A stretch of 57,115 bases of DNA from the IMG/VR virus record IMGVR_UViG_3300048587_000396, positions 1 to 57,115 of that record; one strand, written 5' to 3'. The stretch's first letter is position 1; every line of letters begins with the position of its first letter. Position numbers and translations under genes: made by a program. Under the pieces are notes generated by a model. The model did no database searches and was not told the origin of the DNA. It saw only the letters and a program-made list of their open reading frames with translations. The DNA is from a virus. This document shows positions 1-8,922 of the stretch, piece by piece.

Positions 1-37
1 CGGCGAAAAACCTTGGCCCAATCTACTGCAAACCGGC
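1..37. repeat. Terminal direct repeat, left copy
   Basis: The first 37 bases recur as the last 37 bases of the window with one difference: A at position 30, T at 57108. This suggests a circular or circularly permuted molecule opened between the HNH gene and the terminase genes. The mismatch is odd for a simple assembly overlap. Confidence 0.9.
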
Positions 38-111
38 GGGGGGTTCCCCAACGACGTAATGATTCAACCGGTTCTGAATGTCCACAGTAACGGATTCGAG
101 GAGCTCAAGTA

Positions 112-603
112 ATGGCGGGATTCGTTAGTGAGACGGTCAACGCGAATGGCCATGTCTTGCAGGTCTCCAAGGAGCCCATGGCGCTCGAGAAGTTCCCGCC
201 GCCAGCGGAGCTGACCAGCGCAGAGCGAGCCGTGTGGACCAACGCGCTTCGCGAGATTCCGTTGCGCGTCTTTCGCGAGCGCAACGTGCATCTGCTGCGC
301 GAATACTGCCGCGTGCGCATCCGGTTCGAAGAGAAGGACTTCGAGCCGTTCACGCGCGAATACAAGCTCGCGTTCAACTTCATTCTTCGCCTCGAAGGAC
401 TTCTCGGGATCTCCATCCCTGCGGAGTTTGCCCGTCAGCGTTACCTGTCGAGGGTCCAGACGCAGGCCGAGGCCCTGGCGCTCAAGCGCGACATGCTCAA
501 GGCTCAGCGGGAGGGCAAACTTCCGGCCGGATCTCACCAGGAGGACGCTCCCACGGGTCCGTCTCGGCAGAAATTCTCGTATGTGGGTGGGAGACCATCG
601 TGA
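112..603 (+). CDS. terS: Terminase small subunit (P27-like)
   Basis: Probable DNA-recognition subunit of the packaging motor, 163 aa. It starts at an ATG 6 bases after a GAGGAG ribosome site and overlaps the large subunit start by 4 bases. The body is helical and charged, with a P27-like layout: an N-terminal helical domain around the TSAERAVWTNALREI segment and a basic, flexible C-terminus. The function rests mainly on its place directly before a clear large subunit. In the closed circle the HNH nuclease lies just upstream, an arrangement common in cos-packaging phages. Confidence 0.75.
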   Translation: MAGFVSETVNANGHVLQVSKEPMALEKFPPPAELTSAERAVWTNALREIPLRVFRERNVHLLREYCRVRIRFEEKDFEPFTREYKLAFNFILRLEGLLGISIPAEFARQRYLSRVQTQAEALALKRDMLKAQREGKLPAGSHQEDAPTGPSRQKFSYVGGRPS

Positions 604-2237
604 AGCTGATACTTCCACCGGGGGTCGCTCGCCCGAAAGTCCCGGCCGCTCCGAAGACGCCGCGGTCGCCGGACGATTGGCCTCTAGCGGAGAAGGTCAT
701 CTTCTACATCGAGACGTTCAAGGTCCCCGACGGACCGGACGTGGGGCAGAACATCAGGCTTCGAGACTGGCAGAAGGACTTCCTCCGCGCGGTCTACAAT
801 CCGATGATGTTCACTTCCAAAGGCGACCGGGTTCGAGCGGTGCGGCAGGCCACGATGACTATCGCCCGCAAGAACGGCAAGACATCCCTCGCGGGGGCGC
901 TCCTGCTCGTTCACCTCATCGGACCCTGCGCGATCTGGAACGGACAGCTGTTCAGCGTCGCCTACGACACTGGACAGGCCGCGCTCGCCTATCGCGCTCT
1001 GTCGAGTATCGTTCGGCAGGACGCTGAGCTGTCAGAAATGGTCTTCTTGACAGATTCAGCCAAGCTGGCTCGCGCACCGCAGAGCGCGTCGAGCTACCGA
1101 GCCGTCTCGGCTGAATCTCGGAACAAGCATGGCCTCAATCCGCAGTTCGTGCTGTTCGACGAGCTCAGCCAGTTCGGCAAGGACCGCGAGCTGTTCGATG
1201 TCATGGCAACGTCCATGGGCGCTCAGCAGCAGCCGCTGATGCTCATTATCTCCACGCAGGCGTCGGACGACTCCGCGGTGCTGAGCGAGATCATCGACTA
1301 TGGCAGGAAGGTCAACACGGGCGAAGTCGTCGACCCCACGGTCCATCTGACCGAATACTCCGTGCCCAACGAACTCGACGCGTGGGACGAGGCAAACTGG
1401 AAGCTGGCGAACCCTGCTCTGGGGGATTTCCGCTCGTTGGACGAGATGCGTCAGTTCGCGCAGCGCGCACGAGCCATGCCGAGCATGGAGCTGACTTTCC
1501 GCAATCTCTACCTCAACCAGCGCGTGATGCCGACCGGCTCCTTCGTCAGCCCGGACGTGTGGGAGGCGAACGCCAGAGACATCGACCCCGAGATGTTGAT
1601 CGGCCGGACATGCTACGGCGGACTCGACCTTTCCGCCAAGACGGACTTGACCAGCTTCGAATTGGCCTTCGAGCCCGAGGAACCGGGCGAGCCGATCTGG
1701 ATATTGTCTTTCTTCTGGACGCCTGAAGGCACCCTGGAGATCCGCGAGAAGCGCGACAAGGCTCCGTATGGTCAGTGGGTCGCGGAAGGCTTCCTCGAGA
1801 CCACTCCGGGCAATGCCGTGGACTATCGCTACGTCGCCTCGCGTATTGCCGAGCTCAGCGCCCTCTACAACATCAAGTCCATCGGCTTCGACCGCTGGCG
1901 TATCGACATCATGAAGACGTGGTTCGACGAATACGGACTGGAGGTGCCGCTGATCCCCATTGGTCAGGGCTTCAAGGACGGAAGCTTGATGGTGGACGCG
2001 CTTGAGGCGGAGTTGCTGGCCGGAACGCTCGCCCACGGGGGACATCCAGTCCTTCGCTGGAACGCCGCCTCCGCGGTCATCATGCAGGACCCGTCGGGCA
2101 ACCGAAAGTTCGCCAAGAACAAGAGCCTCGGCCGCATCGACGGGATTGTCGCTATGGCGATGGCGATTCGCACACGGGAGATACTCGGTTCGATGGTTGA
2201 TCAGGCCGGATCACCCGGGATCCTTGTCCTGGGCTAA
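600..2237 (+). CDS. terL: Terminase large subunit
   Basis: ATP-driven motor and nuclease that cuts concatemers and pumps DNA into proheads. The GTG start at 600 is chosen because it overlaps the small-subunit stop (GTGA); the open frame extends upstream but there overlaps the small subunit. This gives 545 aa. A P-loop-like ATPase motif ARKNGKTS lies at residues 89-96 and a Walker B motif VLFDE near 183-187. The C-terminal nuclease half shows GGLDLS with TD following near residue 340, then GFDRWR and GRIDG. Length and motif order fit the P27-associated TerL family. Confidence 0.93.
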   Translation: MKLILPPGVARPKVPAAPKTPRSPDDWPLAEKVIFYIETFKVPDGPDVGQNIRLRDWQKDFLRAVYNPMMFTSKGDRVRAVRQATMTIARKNGKTSLAGALLLVHLIGPCAIWNGQLFSVAYDTGQAALAYRALSSIVRQDAELSEMVFLTDSAKLARAPQSASSYRAVSAESRNKHGLNPQFVLFDELSQFGKDRELFDVMATSMGAQQQPLMLIISTQASDDSAVLSEIIDYGRKVNTGEVVDPTVHLTEYSVPNELDAWDEANWKLANPALGDFRSLDEMRQFAQRARAMPSMELTFRNLYLNQRVMPTGSFVSPDVWEANARDIDPEMLIGRTCYGGLDLSAKTDLTSFELAFEPEEPGEPIWILSFFWTPEGTLEIREKRDKAPYGQWVAEGFLETTPGNAVDYRYVASRIAELSALYNIKSIGFDRWRIDIMKTWFDEYGLEVPLIPIGQGFKDGSLMVDALEAELLAGTLAHGGHPVLRWNAASAVIMQDPSGNRKFAKNKSLGRIDGIVAMAMAIRTREILGSMVDQAGSPGILVLG

Positions 2238-2246
2238 AAACGGCGC

Positions 2247-2275
2247 TTGCGCCTGGGTTTGGGCCGTGCTAGGCT
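2247..2275 (+). promoter_or_regulatory. Sigma70-like promoter for the capsid gene
   Basis: TTGCGC, 17 bases, TAGGCT. The -10 ends 38 bases before the capsid fusion ATG at 2314. It belongs to the family of twelve sites and is the only one seen inside the structural operon, as expected for boosting capsid synthesis. Confidence 0.7.
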
Positions 2276-2313
2276 GGCACAACGCCCATGGGCAGCACGG
2301 AGATCTGTTCAAA

Positions 2314-4221
2314 ATGACAATGCCCGTCGTCATTCGGGGTCAGCAGTCCGCCGCGGACCCGTGGGAGTTCGTTGCCTCCAGCGAGGCGGTCGACCGATAC
2401 GGCGACGTGGTCATGGCCTCGGCCTGGGACCTTCGCAACTTCAAGAAGAACCCCATCGCGCTGTGGCTCCACTCCGGCGCCAATCCCATTGGCGTCTGGG
2501 AGAATGTCCGCGTCGAAGGCGGAAAGCTGCTCGCCCGGCTGGTCATGGCGAAGCCCGGCACCTCCAGCGTCATCGACATGCTCCGCGGTCTGATCGAGCA
2601 GCGCATTCTGCGCGCCGTCAGCGTGGGGTTCATGCCCAAGAAGTGGGAGGATCTCGACCCCGAAAATCCCAGGGCTGGCCGCCGATACACGAAGGCCGAG
2701 CTTCTGGAGATCTCGGTGGTCACCATCCCCGCGAACCCCGAGGCCCTGGCGGTCGCCAAGTCCCTCGGCATGACCGACGAACTTCAGTCGGCCCTGTTCC
2801 TGCCCAGCGAGTCCGCCGGGTCCGTCTCCAAGTCCTTCACCCGGCCGAACGCCGAACGCACCTCCACGAGGAACACTCCGATGAAGACCCTGGCTCAGCA
2901 GATCAAGGCGCTGGAGGAGGAACTCGTTCTCCACCGCGACAAGGTCACCGAACTCTCCGCCGTCGATCCGACCGAGGAGACCGACACCGAACTGGCCGAG
3001 GCCACCGCTCAGCTGAATGCCGTGACGGACCGCCTCGAGCGCCTCCAGGCGGCGCAGGCCGCGATCGCCCGGAAGGCCGTCGCCCCGCGTGTCGAGCCCG
3101 ATGCCGACCCGAATGCGCCGACGGCGCCGCGCGTCTTCGCCCGTGCCAAGCAGAAGGCGCCGCCCGCGGACATCCTGATGAAGGCGGGCTTCGCGACCTT
3201 CCGCTCCATCGTGACCCGCACGCCGATCGACACCGTGATCAAGGACCTCTACGGCAGCGAGGCCAAGGAGATCGACGTCATCGTGCGCGCCGCGACCGCG
3301 GCGGCGAGCACCACCGTCCCGGCCTGGGCGGGGGAGCTCATCGAGGAGCAGACCGCCGAGTTCGCCACGCTGCTCGTTCCCACGTCCGTGTTCGCGGCCT
3401 TCCCGGGCTTCGGCGTCTCGTTCGACACCACCGGCAAGATCCGCATTCCGGGCCGGAACTACGCGGTCGGCGTGTCCGGCGGCTTCGTGGGCGAGGGTGG
3501 CGCCATCCCGGTGAAGGCCGGTGCGCTCACGTCCATCCTGATGACGCCGCACAAGGTCGCGGTCATCATCGCGCTGACCCGTGAGCTGGCGCAGCGGAGC
3601 TCGCCCGCCGCCCTGCCGCTGTTCCGGCAGATGGTGCTCGAGGATACCAGCATCACGCTGGACACGCTGTTCCTCGACAACACGGCGGCGGTCGCCGGCA
3701 TCCGTCCCGCCGGCATGCAGACCTTCGCCACCGGCGACAACACCCGTGCCTCGTCCGGCTCCACGCTCCAGAACATCATCGCCGATGTGAAGGACATGGT
3801 CAGTCAGATGGGCACGAACCGCCTCGGCCGTCGGCCGGTGTGGATCATGAACGAGGCCAATCGTCTCGGTCTGTCCATGCTGACCAACGACCTCGGCCAG
3901 TTCATGTTCAAGGATGAGATCGGCCGGGGGACCTTCTTCGGCTATCCCATCATCTCGTCGCTGAACGTCCCGACGGGCATCGTGTTCCTCATCGATGCCA
4001 ACGAGATCGTGAAGGCGGCGGAGGGTGCGCCGAACTTCGACGTGTCCGAGAGCGCCACGCTCCACATGGACACCGTGCCGAATGCGGACATCGCGGTTCC
4101 CACCACCGGGATCGTCAGCCTGTGGCAGACGGACCAGATGGGCCTCCGGATGATCTGGGATCTCACGTGGGCCGCGCGTCAGGCGGGTGCCGTGCAGACC
4201 CTCACCGGCGTCGCCTGGTGA
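2314..4221 (+). CDS. Prohead protease - major capsid protein fusion (HK97 fold)
   Basis: One 635-aa frame joins a U35-type prohead protease and an HK97-fold capsid protein. Residues 1-150 are the protease: His53 in WLHSGANPIG, Ser103 in AVSVGFMPKKW, then the typical ISVVTIPANPEA strand. Residues about 190-255 form a charged helical delta or scaffold segment. Residues about 285-635 are the capsid body, ending in the TWAARQAGA region. A GGAG ribosome site precedes ATG 2314; ATG 2320 is possible. An in-frame ATG at 2881 (residue 190) also has a GAGGA about 9 bases upstream, so free capsid protein might be made from it. In most HK97-like phages the portal precedes the protease; here it follows. 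The lead promoter is at 2247-2275. Confidence 0.93.
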   Translation: MTMPVVIRGQQSAADPWEFVASSEAVDRYGDVVMASAWDLRNFKKNPIALWLHSGANPIGVWENVRVEGGKLLARLVMAKPGTSSVIDMLRGLIEQRILRAVSVGFMPKKWEDLDPENPRAGRRYTKAELLEISVVTIPANPEALAVAKSLGMTDELQSALFLPSESAGSVSKSFTRPNAERTSTRNTPMKTLAQQIKALEEELVLHRDKVTELSAVDPTEETDTELAEATAQLNAVTDRLERLQAAQAAIARKAVAPRVEPDADPNAPTAPRVFARAKQKAPPADILMKAGFATFRSIVTRTPIDTVIKDLYGSEAKEIDVIVRAATAAASTTVPAWAGELIEEQTAEFATLLVPTSVFAAFPGFGVSFDTTGKIRIPGRNYAVGVSGGFVGEGGAIPVKAGALTSILMTPHKVAVIIALTRELAQRSSPAALPLFRQMVLEDTSITLDTLFLDNTAAVAGIRPAGMQTFATGDNTRASSGSTLQNIIADVKDMVSQMGTNRLGRRPVWIMNEANRLGLSMLTNDLGQFMFKDEIGRGTFFGYPIISSLNVPTGIVFLIDANEIVKAAEGAPNFDVSESATLHMDTVPNADIAVPTTGIVSLWQTDQMGLRMIWDLTWAARQAGAVQTLTGVAW

Positions 4222-4228
4222 TCTCGGC

Positions 4229-4252
4229 GGGCGGAGCTTCACGGCTCCGCCC
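4229..4252 (+). terminator. Hairpin between capsid and decoration genes
   Basis: GGGCGGAGC pairs with GCTCCGCCC across a 6-base loop, followed by a mixed pyrimidine run (TCTCCCTCTTGTC) rather than a clean T tract. It could be a partial terminator or an mRNA 3' stabiliser that keeps capsid message above that of downstream genes. Confidence 0.4.
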
Positions 4253-4281
4253 GTCTCCCTCTTGTCAGAAGGACCGTTTCG

Positions 4282-4878
4282 ATGGCTGTCGCCCCGTTCC
4301 TGCCGCGAAGCGGCACTCCCTACATTCCGCGTCCCGCGCTGGACATCATCGCGCAGAACGCGAGTGGGAATACCGTCGACATCCTGGTGGGTGGAATCAC
4401 GACCGATCTCGCCGATGGCAAGGTCACGCTTCGTGTGTTCAACCCCATGGGTGCCCGCGTGCATGATCTCCAGGAGGACGTTCTCGAAGACGAGGACGAG
4501 GTCACCTTCGCGGGGGTGACCGTCGACACTCCGGGTCCGCATCGTGTCGTGGCCGTCACCAGCCTCGGGCAGGTCGGTCGCGAGATCGTTGTCACCGCCG
4601 CTCCGGCGGCTCCCACGAATTCCGCCGTTCCGACCATCACCGGCACTCCGACGGTCGGCCAGACGCTGACCTCGGCGAACGGAGCGTGGACGGGCAGCCC
4701 GACGTTCACGCGTCAGTGGCTCGCGGATGATGTCGAGATCGCCGGCGCCACGAATACCACGCTCGTCCTCGGCGCCGAACAGGAAGGCGCCGTTATCAAG
4801 GTTCGCGTGACCGGCACGAACGCCGGAGGAAGCGCCTCGGCCACCTCCGCGGGCACCTCCGCCGTCGCTCCGGCCTGA
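4282..4878 (+). CDS. Head decoration protein with Ig-like domain
   Basis: 198-aa protein directly after the capsid gene. The N-terminal half (1-110) is beta-rich and of unknown fold. Residues about 113-195 are a bacterial/phage Ig-like domain with the hallmarks TPTVGQTLT, a tryptophan in GAWTG, QWLADD, and the closing VRVTGTNAGGSAS strand. Phage Ig domains of this type decorate capsids or tails and are thought to bind host surface or environmental carbohydrates weakly. Position next to the capsid favours a capsid surface role; that is inference. Confidence 0.7.
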   Translation: MAVAPFLPRSGTPYIPRPALDIIAQNASGNTVDILVGGITTDLADGKVTLRVFNPMGARVHDLQEDVLEDEDEVTFAGVTVDTPGPHRVVAVTSLGQVGREIVVTAAPAAPTNSAVPTITGTPTVGQTLTSANGAWTGSPTFTRQWLADDVEIAGATNTTLVLGAEQEGAVIKVRVTGTNAGGSASATSAGTSAVAPA

Positions 4879-4882
4879 TCCG

Positions 4883-6265
4883 ATGGGAGCGCTCCAGACC
4901 TTCGCGCGCGGAGCGGTGGCGCTGGTTCAGCGCTCCTTCCCCCGAACATCGGGGGAACCGACTCCGCCGCCCTGGTTCCCGACGAACTGGTGGCAGCTTG
5001 GATTGCGGGTTCCGTCCCGGGGCGTGAACCCGGTGGTCGAGTCCTGCGTCTCGGCCATCACCCAGACCGTCGCCTCGCTTCCGCTGCATCACTGGCGGAT
5101 GCTCCCGAACAACGGCCAGGAGCTCATCCTCAACAGCCCTGCCGCCCGACTGCTCCGCAAGCCGAACCGATATCAGACACGGACGGACTTCATCCTCAAC
5201 TTGCTCCGCAACGAGCTGTTCAACGGGAACGGCTATGCGGTCGGGCTCAAGGACGAGAACTTCAAGTTCGAGAGCCTGCATCTCGTCAACCCGAACTCGT
5301 GCCAGCCGCTTGTCTCGCCCGAGGGCGACGTGTTCTACCAGATCGGTCTGTCGGATATCGCCGCCGGGGTCGCCGGGGTCCAGTCGCTCGTTGTTCCGGC
5401 GGAGGACATGCTGCACATTCGCATGCAGACTCCGCGCAGCCCGCTGATCGGTGAAACTCCGCTCATGGCAGCCGCGCTGTCCATCGACGCAGGGAACGCC
5501 ATCCATCGGCATCTCGCCGGCTTCTTCTCGAACATGACGCGGCCGAGCGGCTTCCTCAAGTCGACCACCGCTCTCAAGCCCGAGCAGGCTGAGATCCTTC
5601 GGACCGAGTGGCAGCAGGCATTCGCCTCCGGAAATGCGGGCCGGGTGGCCGTGCTCCAGGGGGGACTCGACTGGCAGGCTCTGACGATGTCCGCGGTCGA
5701 TGCTGCCATCGTTGAATCCTACCGCATGACGGTGCATGACATCGCGCGCATTTTCCGTGTTCCCCTCTCCGTCATTGGCGAGCCGGGCGGCACGACCTAC
5801 GCGAACACCGAGACGCTGATCCGTCACTGGCTCAGCACCGGCCTCGGTTTCATTGTCGAACATATCGAACTGGCCCTCGACGCGTTGTTCGAGCTCCCGC
5901 CCAACGAGTTCATTTCGTTCGATCTGGAGTATCTGCTGCGAGCTGATTTCGTGGCGCGCGTCGAGGGTCTGACCAAAGGCATCCAGGGTGGCCTGTTCTC
6001 GCCGAACGAGGCCCGAGCCAAGGAAGGTCTGGCGCGTGCCGTCGATGGAGATGAGCCGAGGCTCCAGGCGCAGGTCGTGCCTCTGTCGTTCGCGTCCAAG
6101 ACGCTTCAGGCCGCGACCAACACGCCTCCCGCCGCAGGCAAGGACCCTCCGCCACCCGAAGACGAGCCCGAGGAGGACGAGACCTCCGACGAGCCCGATG
6201 AGAAGTCCACCGAGGCCCTTCACAAGGAGGCTCTCTTCGTGCTGAAGGTGAAAGCCGATGCCTGA
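4883..6265 (+). CDS. Portal protein (HK97 family)
   Basis: 460-aa portal forming the DNA channel at the capsid vertex. Family traits seen are RGVNPVVESCVSAITQTVASLPLH near the N-terminus, the NELFNGNGYAV segment near 110-120, a TPRSPLIGETPLMAA wing region, and IARIFRVPLSVIGEPGGTTYAN near 285-305. The last 50 residues are an acidic, proline-rich tail (EDEPEEDETSDEPDE) unusual for a portal core and possibly unstructured. It follows rather than precedes the protease-capsid fusion. The stop overlaps the next gene by 8 bases. Confidence 0.9.
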   Translation: MGALQTFARGAVALVQRSFPRTSGEPTPPPWFPTNWWQLGLRVPSRGVNPVVESCVSAITQTVASLPLHHWRMLPNNGQELILNSPAARLLRKPNRYQTRTDFILNLLRNELFNGNGYAVGLKDENFKFESLHLVNPNSCQPLVSPEGDVFYQIGLSDIAAGVAGVQSLVVPAEDMLHIRMQTPRSPLIGETPLMAAALSIDAGNAIHRHLAGFFSNMTRPSGFLKSTTALKPEQAEILRTEWQQAFASGNAGRVAVLQGGLDWQALTMSAVDAAIVESYRMTVHDIARIFRVPLSVIGEPGGTTYANTETLIRHWLSTGLGFIVEHIELALDALFELPPNEFISFDLEYLLRADFVARVEGLTKGIQGGLFSPNEARAKEGLARAVDGDEPRLQAQVVPLSFASKTLQAATNTPPAAGKDPPPPEDEPEEDETSDEPDEKSTEALHKEALFVLKVKADA

Positions 6266-7535
6266 GCTCACGTCCCGGGAGTTCGCTCTCCTGCGTGCGG
6301 TGGATGCCGCCCTGGACCAGCGACTCGGTGCCGTCAAGGCCGAAATCATGACCGCCTTCACGGGGGAGTTGGTCAAGCGCGATATCGAGCATCGCGAGCA
6401 GATCGTGTCGTTCCGCGAGCAGTTCATTGGACTGCGCGAGAGTCCACCGCTTGGTGAGGACGATGTCATCCGGCTCATCGGCAGCACCGTTCAGACCATC
6501 GAGGGTCCGCCCGGTGAGCGTGGGCTCGATGGAGCGCCCGGTCGTGACGGCGAGCGGGGTCCACCCGGTGAGCGTGGGCTCGATGGAGCGCCCGGTCGAG
6601 ACGGTGCGGATGGACAGCAGGGTCCGCCCGGTGAGCGTGGGATGCCTGGTGACCGGGGTCCGCCCGGCGAGCCCGGTGAGCGTGGACTGGATGGCGAGCC
6701 CGGACCTCAGGGCCTGCCCGGTGAGCGAGGGCTCGACGGAGCCCCCGGCCGAGACGGTGTCGACGGAGCCCCCGGCAAGGACGGTGAGCGTGGGCTCCAG
6801 GGCGAGCAGGGTCCGCCCGGCCGAGACGGTGTCGACGGAGCTCCCGGCCGAGACGGTGAACGTGGACTCGATGGTGCGCCCGGCCAGGACGGCGGCATCA
6901 CCAGCATCAGTCGCTGGACCGAGGACTATGTCCATCGCGGGCTCGGCCATGTCGTGCTGCACAACGGAAGCTCGTGGTCCGCGGTAGCGGATCCCGAAGG
7001 AGCGGAGCCTGGGACGGACGATCGTTGGAGATGCGTTTCGGCTGGCGTCTCCGATATCACGCTGGAGCAGTCGACTGAGGACCCTCGTAGCCTTGAGCTG
7101 TCGCTGCGTCTCGGTTCCGGTGATGTCACCACCTTCGCGCTCAGTCTGCCGGGGTTCGTGTTTCGTGGGCTGTATTCCGCGGAGGAGGTCTATGGCCTGG
7201 GGGATGTCGTGGCCTGCAACGGTGGGAGTTGGGTCGCAGTCACGGCTGGGAGGCTTGATTCGCCTGGAACCTGCCCTGCATGGGGCTTGCTGACCAAGCA
7301 AGGCAAGCCCGGCAGGCCAGGGCAGTCCGGCGAGCGTGGACCGCCAGGACTGAAGGGCGATGTCGGCCCTCCCGGCACTGGGATCTCGAACATCATGCTC
7401 GAGGGATCGCACTTCGTGGTGGAACTGTCCACGGGGGATGTCAAGACGCTTCCGGTTCCGGGCCTGGAGTCGCTGTTCCATAGGCTCAGCGCCGTCGAAG
7501 CGCATCTCAGCGGGGAGTCGGGCCATGTTTCCTGA
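6258..7535 (+). CDS. Collagen-like virion protein
   Basis: 425 aa. Residues 1-75 are a helical, charged head. Residues about 82-210 are Gly-X-Y triplets (GPPGERGLDGAPGRDGERG style) expected to form a trimeric collagen helix. Residues 215-340 are a non-collagen domain, a second short GPPG tract follows near 350-375, then a C-terminal cap. The DNA under the triplets is itself a near-tandem repeat. The gene overlaps the portal stop and the connector start, so it is co-translated with head and neck genes. It may be a head or neck whisker; its role is not known. Confidence 0.8.
   Translation: MPELTSREFALLRAVDAALDQRLGAVKAEIMTAFTGELVKRDIEHREQIVSFREQFIGLRESPPLGEDDVIRLIGSTVQTIEGPPGERGLDGAPGRDGERGPPGERGLDGAPGRDGADGQQGPPGERGMPGDRGPPGEPGERGLDGEPGPQGLPGERGLDGAPGRDGVDGAPGKDGERGLQGEQGPPGRDGVDGAPGRDGERGLDGAPGQDGGITSISRWTEDYVHRGLGHVVLHNGSSWSAVADPEGAEPGTDDRWRCVSAGVSDITLEQSTEDPRSLELSLRLGSGDVTTFALSLPGFVFRGLYSAEEVYGLGDVVACNGGSWVAVTAGRLDSPGTCPAWGLLTKQGKPGRPGQSGERGPPGLKGDVGPPGTGISNIMLEGSHFVVELSTGDVKTLPVPGLESLFHRLSAVEAHLSGESGHVS
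6508..6895 (+). repeat. Near-tandem repeats under the collagen-like tract
   Basis: Repeating 9-base codon triplets with longer near-identical units, for example the GGTGAGCGTGGGCTCGATGG string near 6512 and again near 6565. Such arrays can gain or lose units in frame and change fibre length. Confidence 0.75.
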
Positions 7536-8169
7536 GCTCACGCCGCCGGACCCCATTCCGCCGTTGATGTCCACGGCCGATCTTCGTGCGCTTCTCGGCC
7601 TGACCGGTGCGACGGAACCCACCGATGCTCAGATTGAGTTCGCTCGGGACGTTGCGACGAGTGTCATCCGTGATCACACGGGTCGGCTCCTGTCCTTCGG
7701 CTCCTACGTGGACAAGTTCCTCGGAGTGGTTCCGAGGTTCCAGCTGGTCACTTCGGAGTTCCCCATCAAGACGGTCTCCGGAGTGACGGTCAACGGAAGC
7801 CCGCTCGACCTGGCGAACATGGAGATTCGCCCGCATCTGGGGATGTTCAATCTCAAGTTCTCGTCCTCGTTCTCCGAAGTCGTGATCACTTACGACGGTG
7901 GATACGAAAAGATGCCGGCGAATCTCCAGGCGGTAATCCTGGAGTTCACGCGGCGCCAGCTTCAGGCGATGGGCTTGCCGACAGGCGCGGTCACGCTCGA
8001 TGCGCCAGTCAAGGGAGTTTCCATCGGCAATCTGCGCATGGACTACGCCATTGCACCGACTGCGGACTACATGCCGGGAACTCTGTCGCCGGTCGTGACC
8101 GACGTCAATAGCGCGTTCACCGACACGCTTGATCGCTATCGCCATCCGCGGATACTGGGAGCGTTCTGA
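7525..8169 (+). CDS. Head-tail connector (gp6-like adaptor)
   Basis: 214-aa protein from the ATG at 7525, which overlaps the collagen-like stop by 11 bases. The N-terminal part (STADLRALLGL...TDAQIEFARDVATSVIRDHTGR) is the helical segment of phage head-tail adaptors. It is followed by a beta region with VVITYDGGYEKMPANLQAVILEFTRRQ, typical of HK97 gp6-like and YqbG-like connectors. It likely forms the first ring below the portal. The longer upstream open frame is discarded because it overlaps the collagen gene. Confidence 0.75.
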   Translation: MFPELTPPDPIPPLMSTADLRALLGLTGATEPTDAQIEFARDVATSVIRDHTGRLLSFGSYVDKFLGVVPRFQLVTSEFPIKTVSGVTVNGSPLDLANMEIRPHLGMFNLKFSSSFSEVVITYDGGYEKMPANLQAVILEFTRRQLQAMGLPTGAVTLDAPVKGVSIGNLRMDYAIAPTADYMPGTLSPVVTDVNSAFTDTLDRYRHPRILGAF

Positions 8170-8486
8170 TGGCGCTGCCACTCGATCTCATCTCGCCTCT
8201 CCGAAAGCTGATTGGCCTGTTCGGGGAGAGCGTGACCTACACGTCGCCCGACGGAACCGAGACGTGGACCATCGTGGCGTCGGTTCAGGTGCCGGTCGAG
8301 GCGCAACTCATGCAGGACTTCGACCAGAACGCGCTGATGGTGTTCGTTGTGGCGGCCGATGTCAATGTCGTGCCCGTGTCCATGGGAACCGTTCTGGTTC
8401 GTGGACGCACACGGACAGTGGAGGAGGTAGTGGTGGAGGCTCCGCAGGGAATCGCCATTTACTATCGCCTGAGGGTGCGCGGATGA
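8169..8486 (+). CDS. Head closure / head-tail joining protein
   Basis: 105-aa beta-rich protein starting with a one-base overlap (TGATG). Size, position after the adaptor, and the pattern of a short helix followed by five strands (VTYTSPDG..., TVLVRGRTRTVEEVVVEAP) match phage stopper proteins of the SPP1 gp16 / HK97 gp9 type. The call rests on context more than motif. Confidence 0.6.
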   Translation: MALPLDLISPLRKLIGLFGESVTYTSPDGTETWTIVASVQVPVEAQLMQDFDQNALMVFVVAADVNVVPVSMGTVLVRGRTRTVEEVVVEAPQGIAIYYRLRVRG

Positions 8487-8908
8487 GCTCGAACACCGTT
8501 CGCGAAGCCTTTCGTATGGGATGGCCGGTCCTCACGCCGACGCTGCCCTACATCGAAACCCTCAACGTTCCGATCTCCGATGCGGAAGCGGAAGCACTCC
8601 CCGACGTCTGGGGGAGTTTCGCGTTCAACGCAGAGCGAGATGCCGCCATCACCATGGGCTCGCGTCCGTGGTATGAAGAGACCGGGACTGCCTCGGTTAT
8701 GATCTTCGCCAAGTCCGGCAAAGGAGATCTGGCAGCGGCCGCGATGGCCGAACAGGTGAAAGTCGCTTGGTCCGCATGGATCAACGATGCGAAAGACGTC
8801 TGGGTGCGTGAGACTGCGGGTCCGCGTCCCTACCTCGACTCCTCCGTGGGAAATTGGCTGGTGATCACGGTGGATCTTTCCTACATCTACCAGCGTCGAA
8901 CCCCATAG
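8483..8908 (+). CDS. Tail terminator protein
   Basis: 141 aa, starting with a 4-base ATGA overlap. N-terminal helix VREAFRMGWP, then YIETLNVPISDAEAEALPDVWGSF, the ordering seen in lambda gpU-like and gp17-like tail terminators; the C-terminus is a beta strand (NWLVITVDLSYIYQ). It would cap the tail tube and join it to the head. Position directly before the tube protein supports this. Confidence 0.7.
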   Translation: MSSNTVREAFRMGWPVLTPTLPYIETLNVPISDAEAEALPDVWGSFAFNAERDAAITMGSRPWYEETGTASVMIFAKSGKGDLAAAAMAEQVKVAWSAWINDAKDVWVRETAGPRPYLDSSVGNWLVITVDLSYIYQRRTP

Positions 8909-8922
8909 GAAAGGAAGACACC

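Noticed and set aside
234-599. N-terminal extension of the terminase large subunit
   Set aside because: Overlaps the small subunit completely and lacks a ribosome site; GTG 600 overlaps the upstream stop as neighbouring genes do.
2269-4542. 757-aa minus-strand frame opposite the capsid gene
   Set aside because: Antisense shadow of a clear coding gene; composition is Gly/Arg/His-rich and no motif is visible.
5910-7622. 570-aa minus frame with repeats
   Set aside because: It is the reverse of the collagen-like triplet tract; repeats arise from that DNA.
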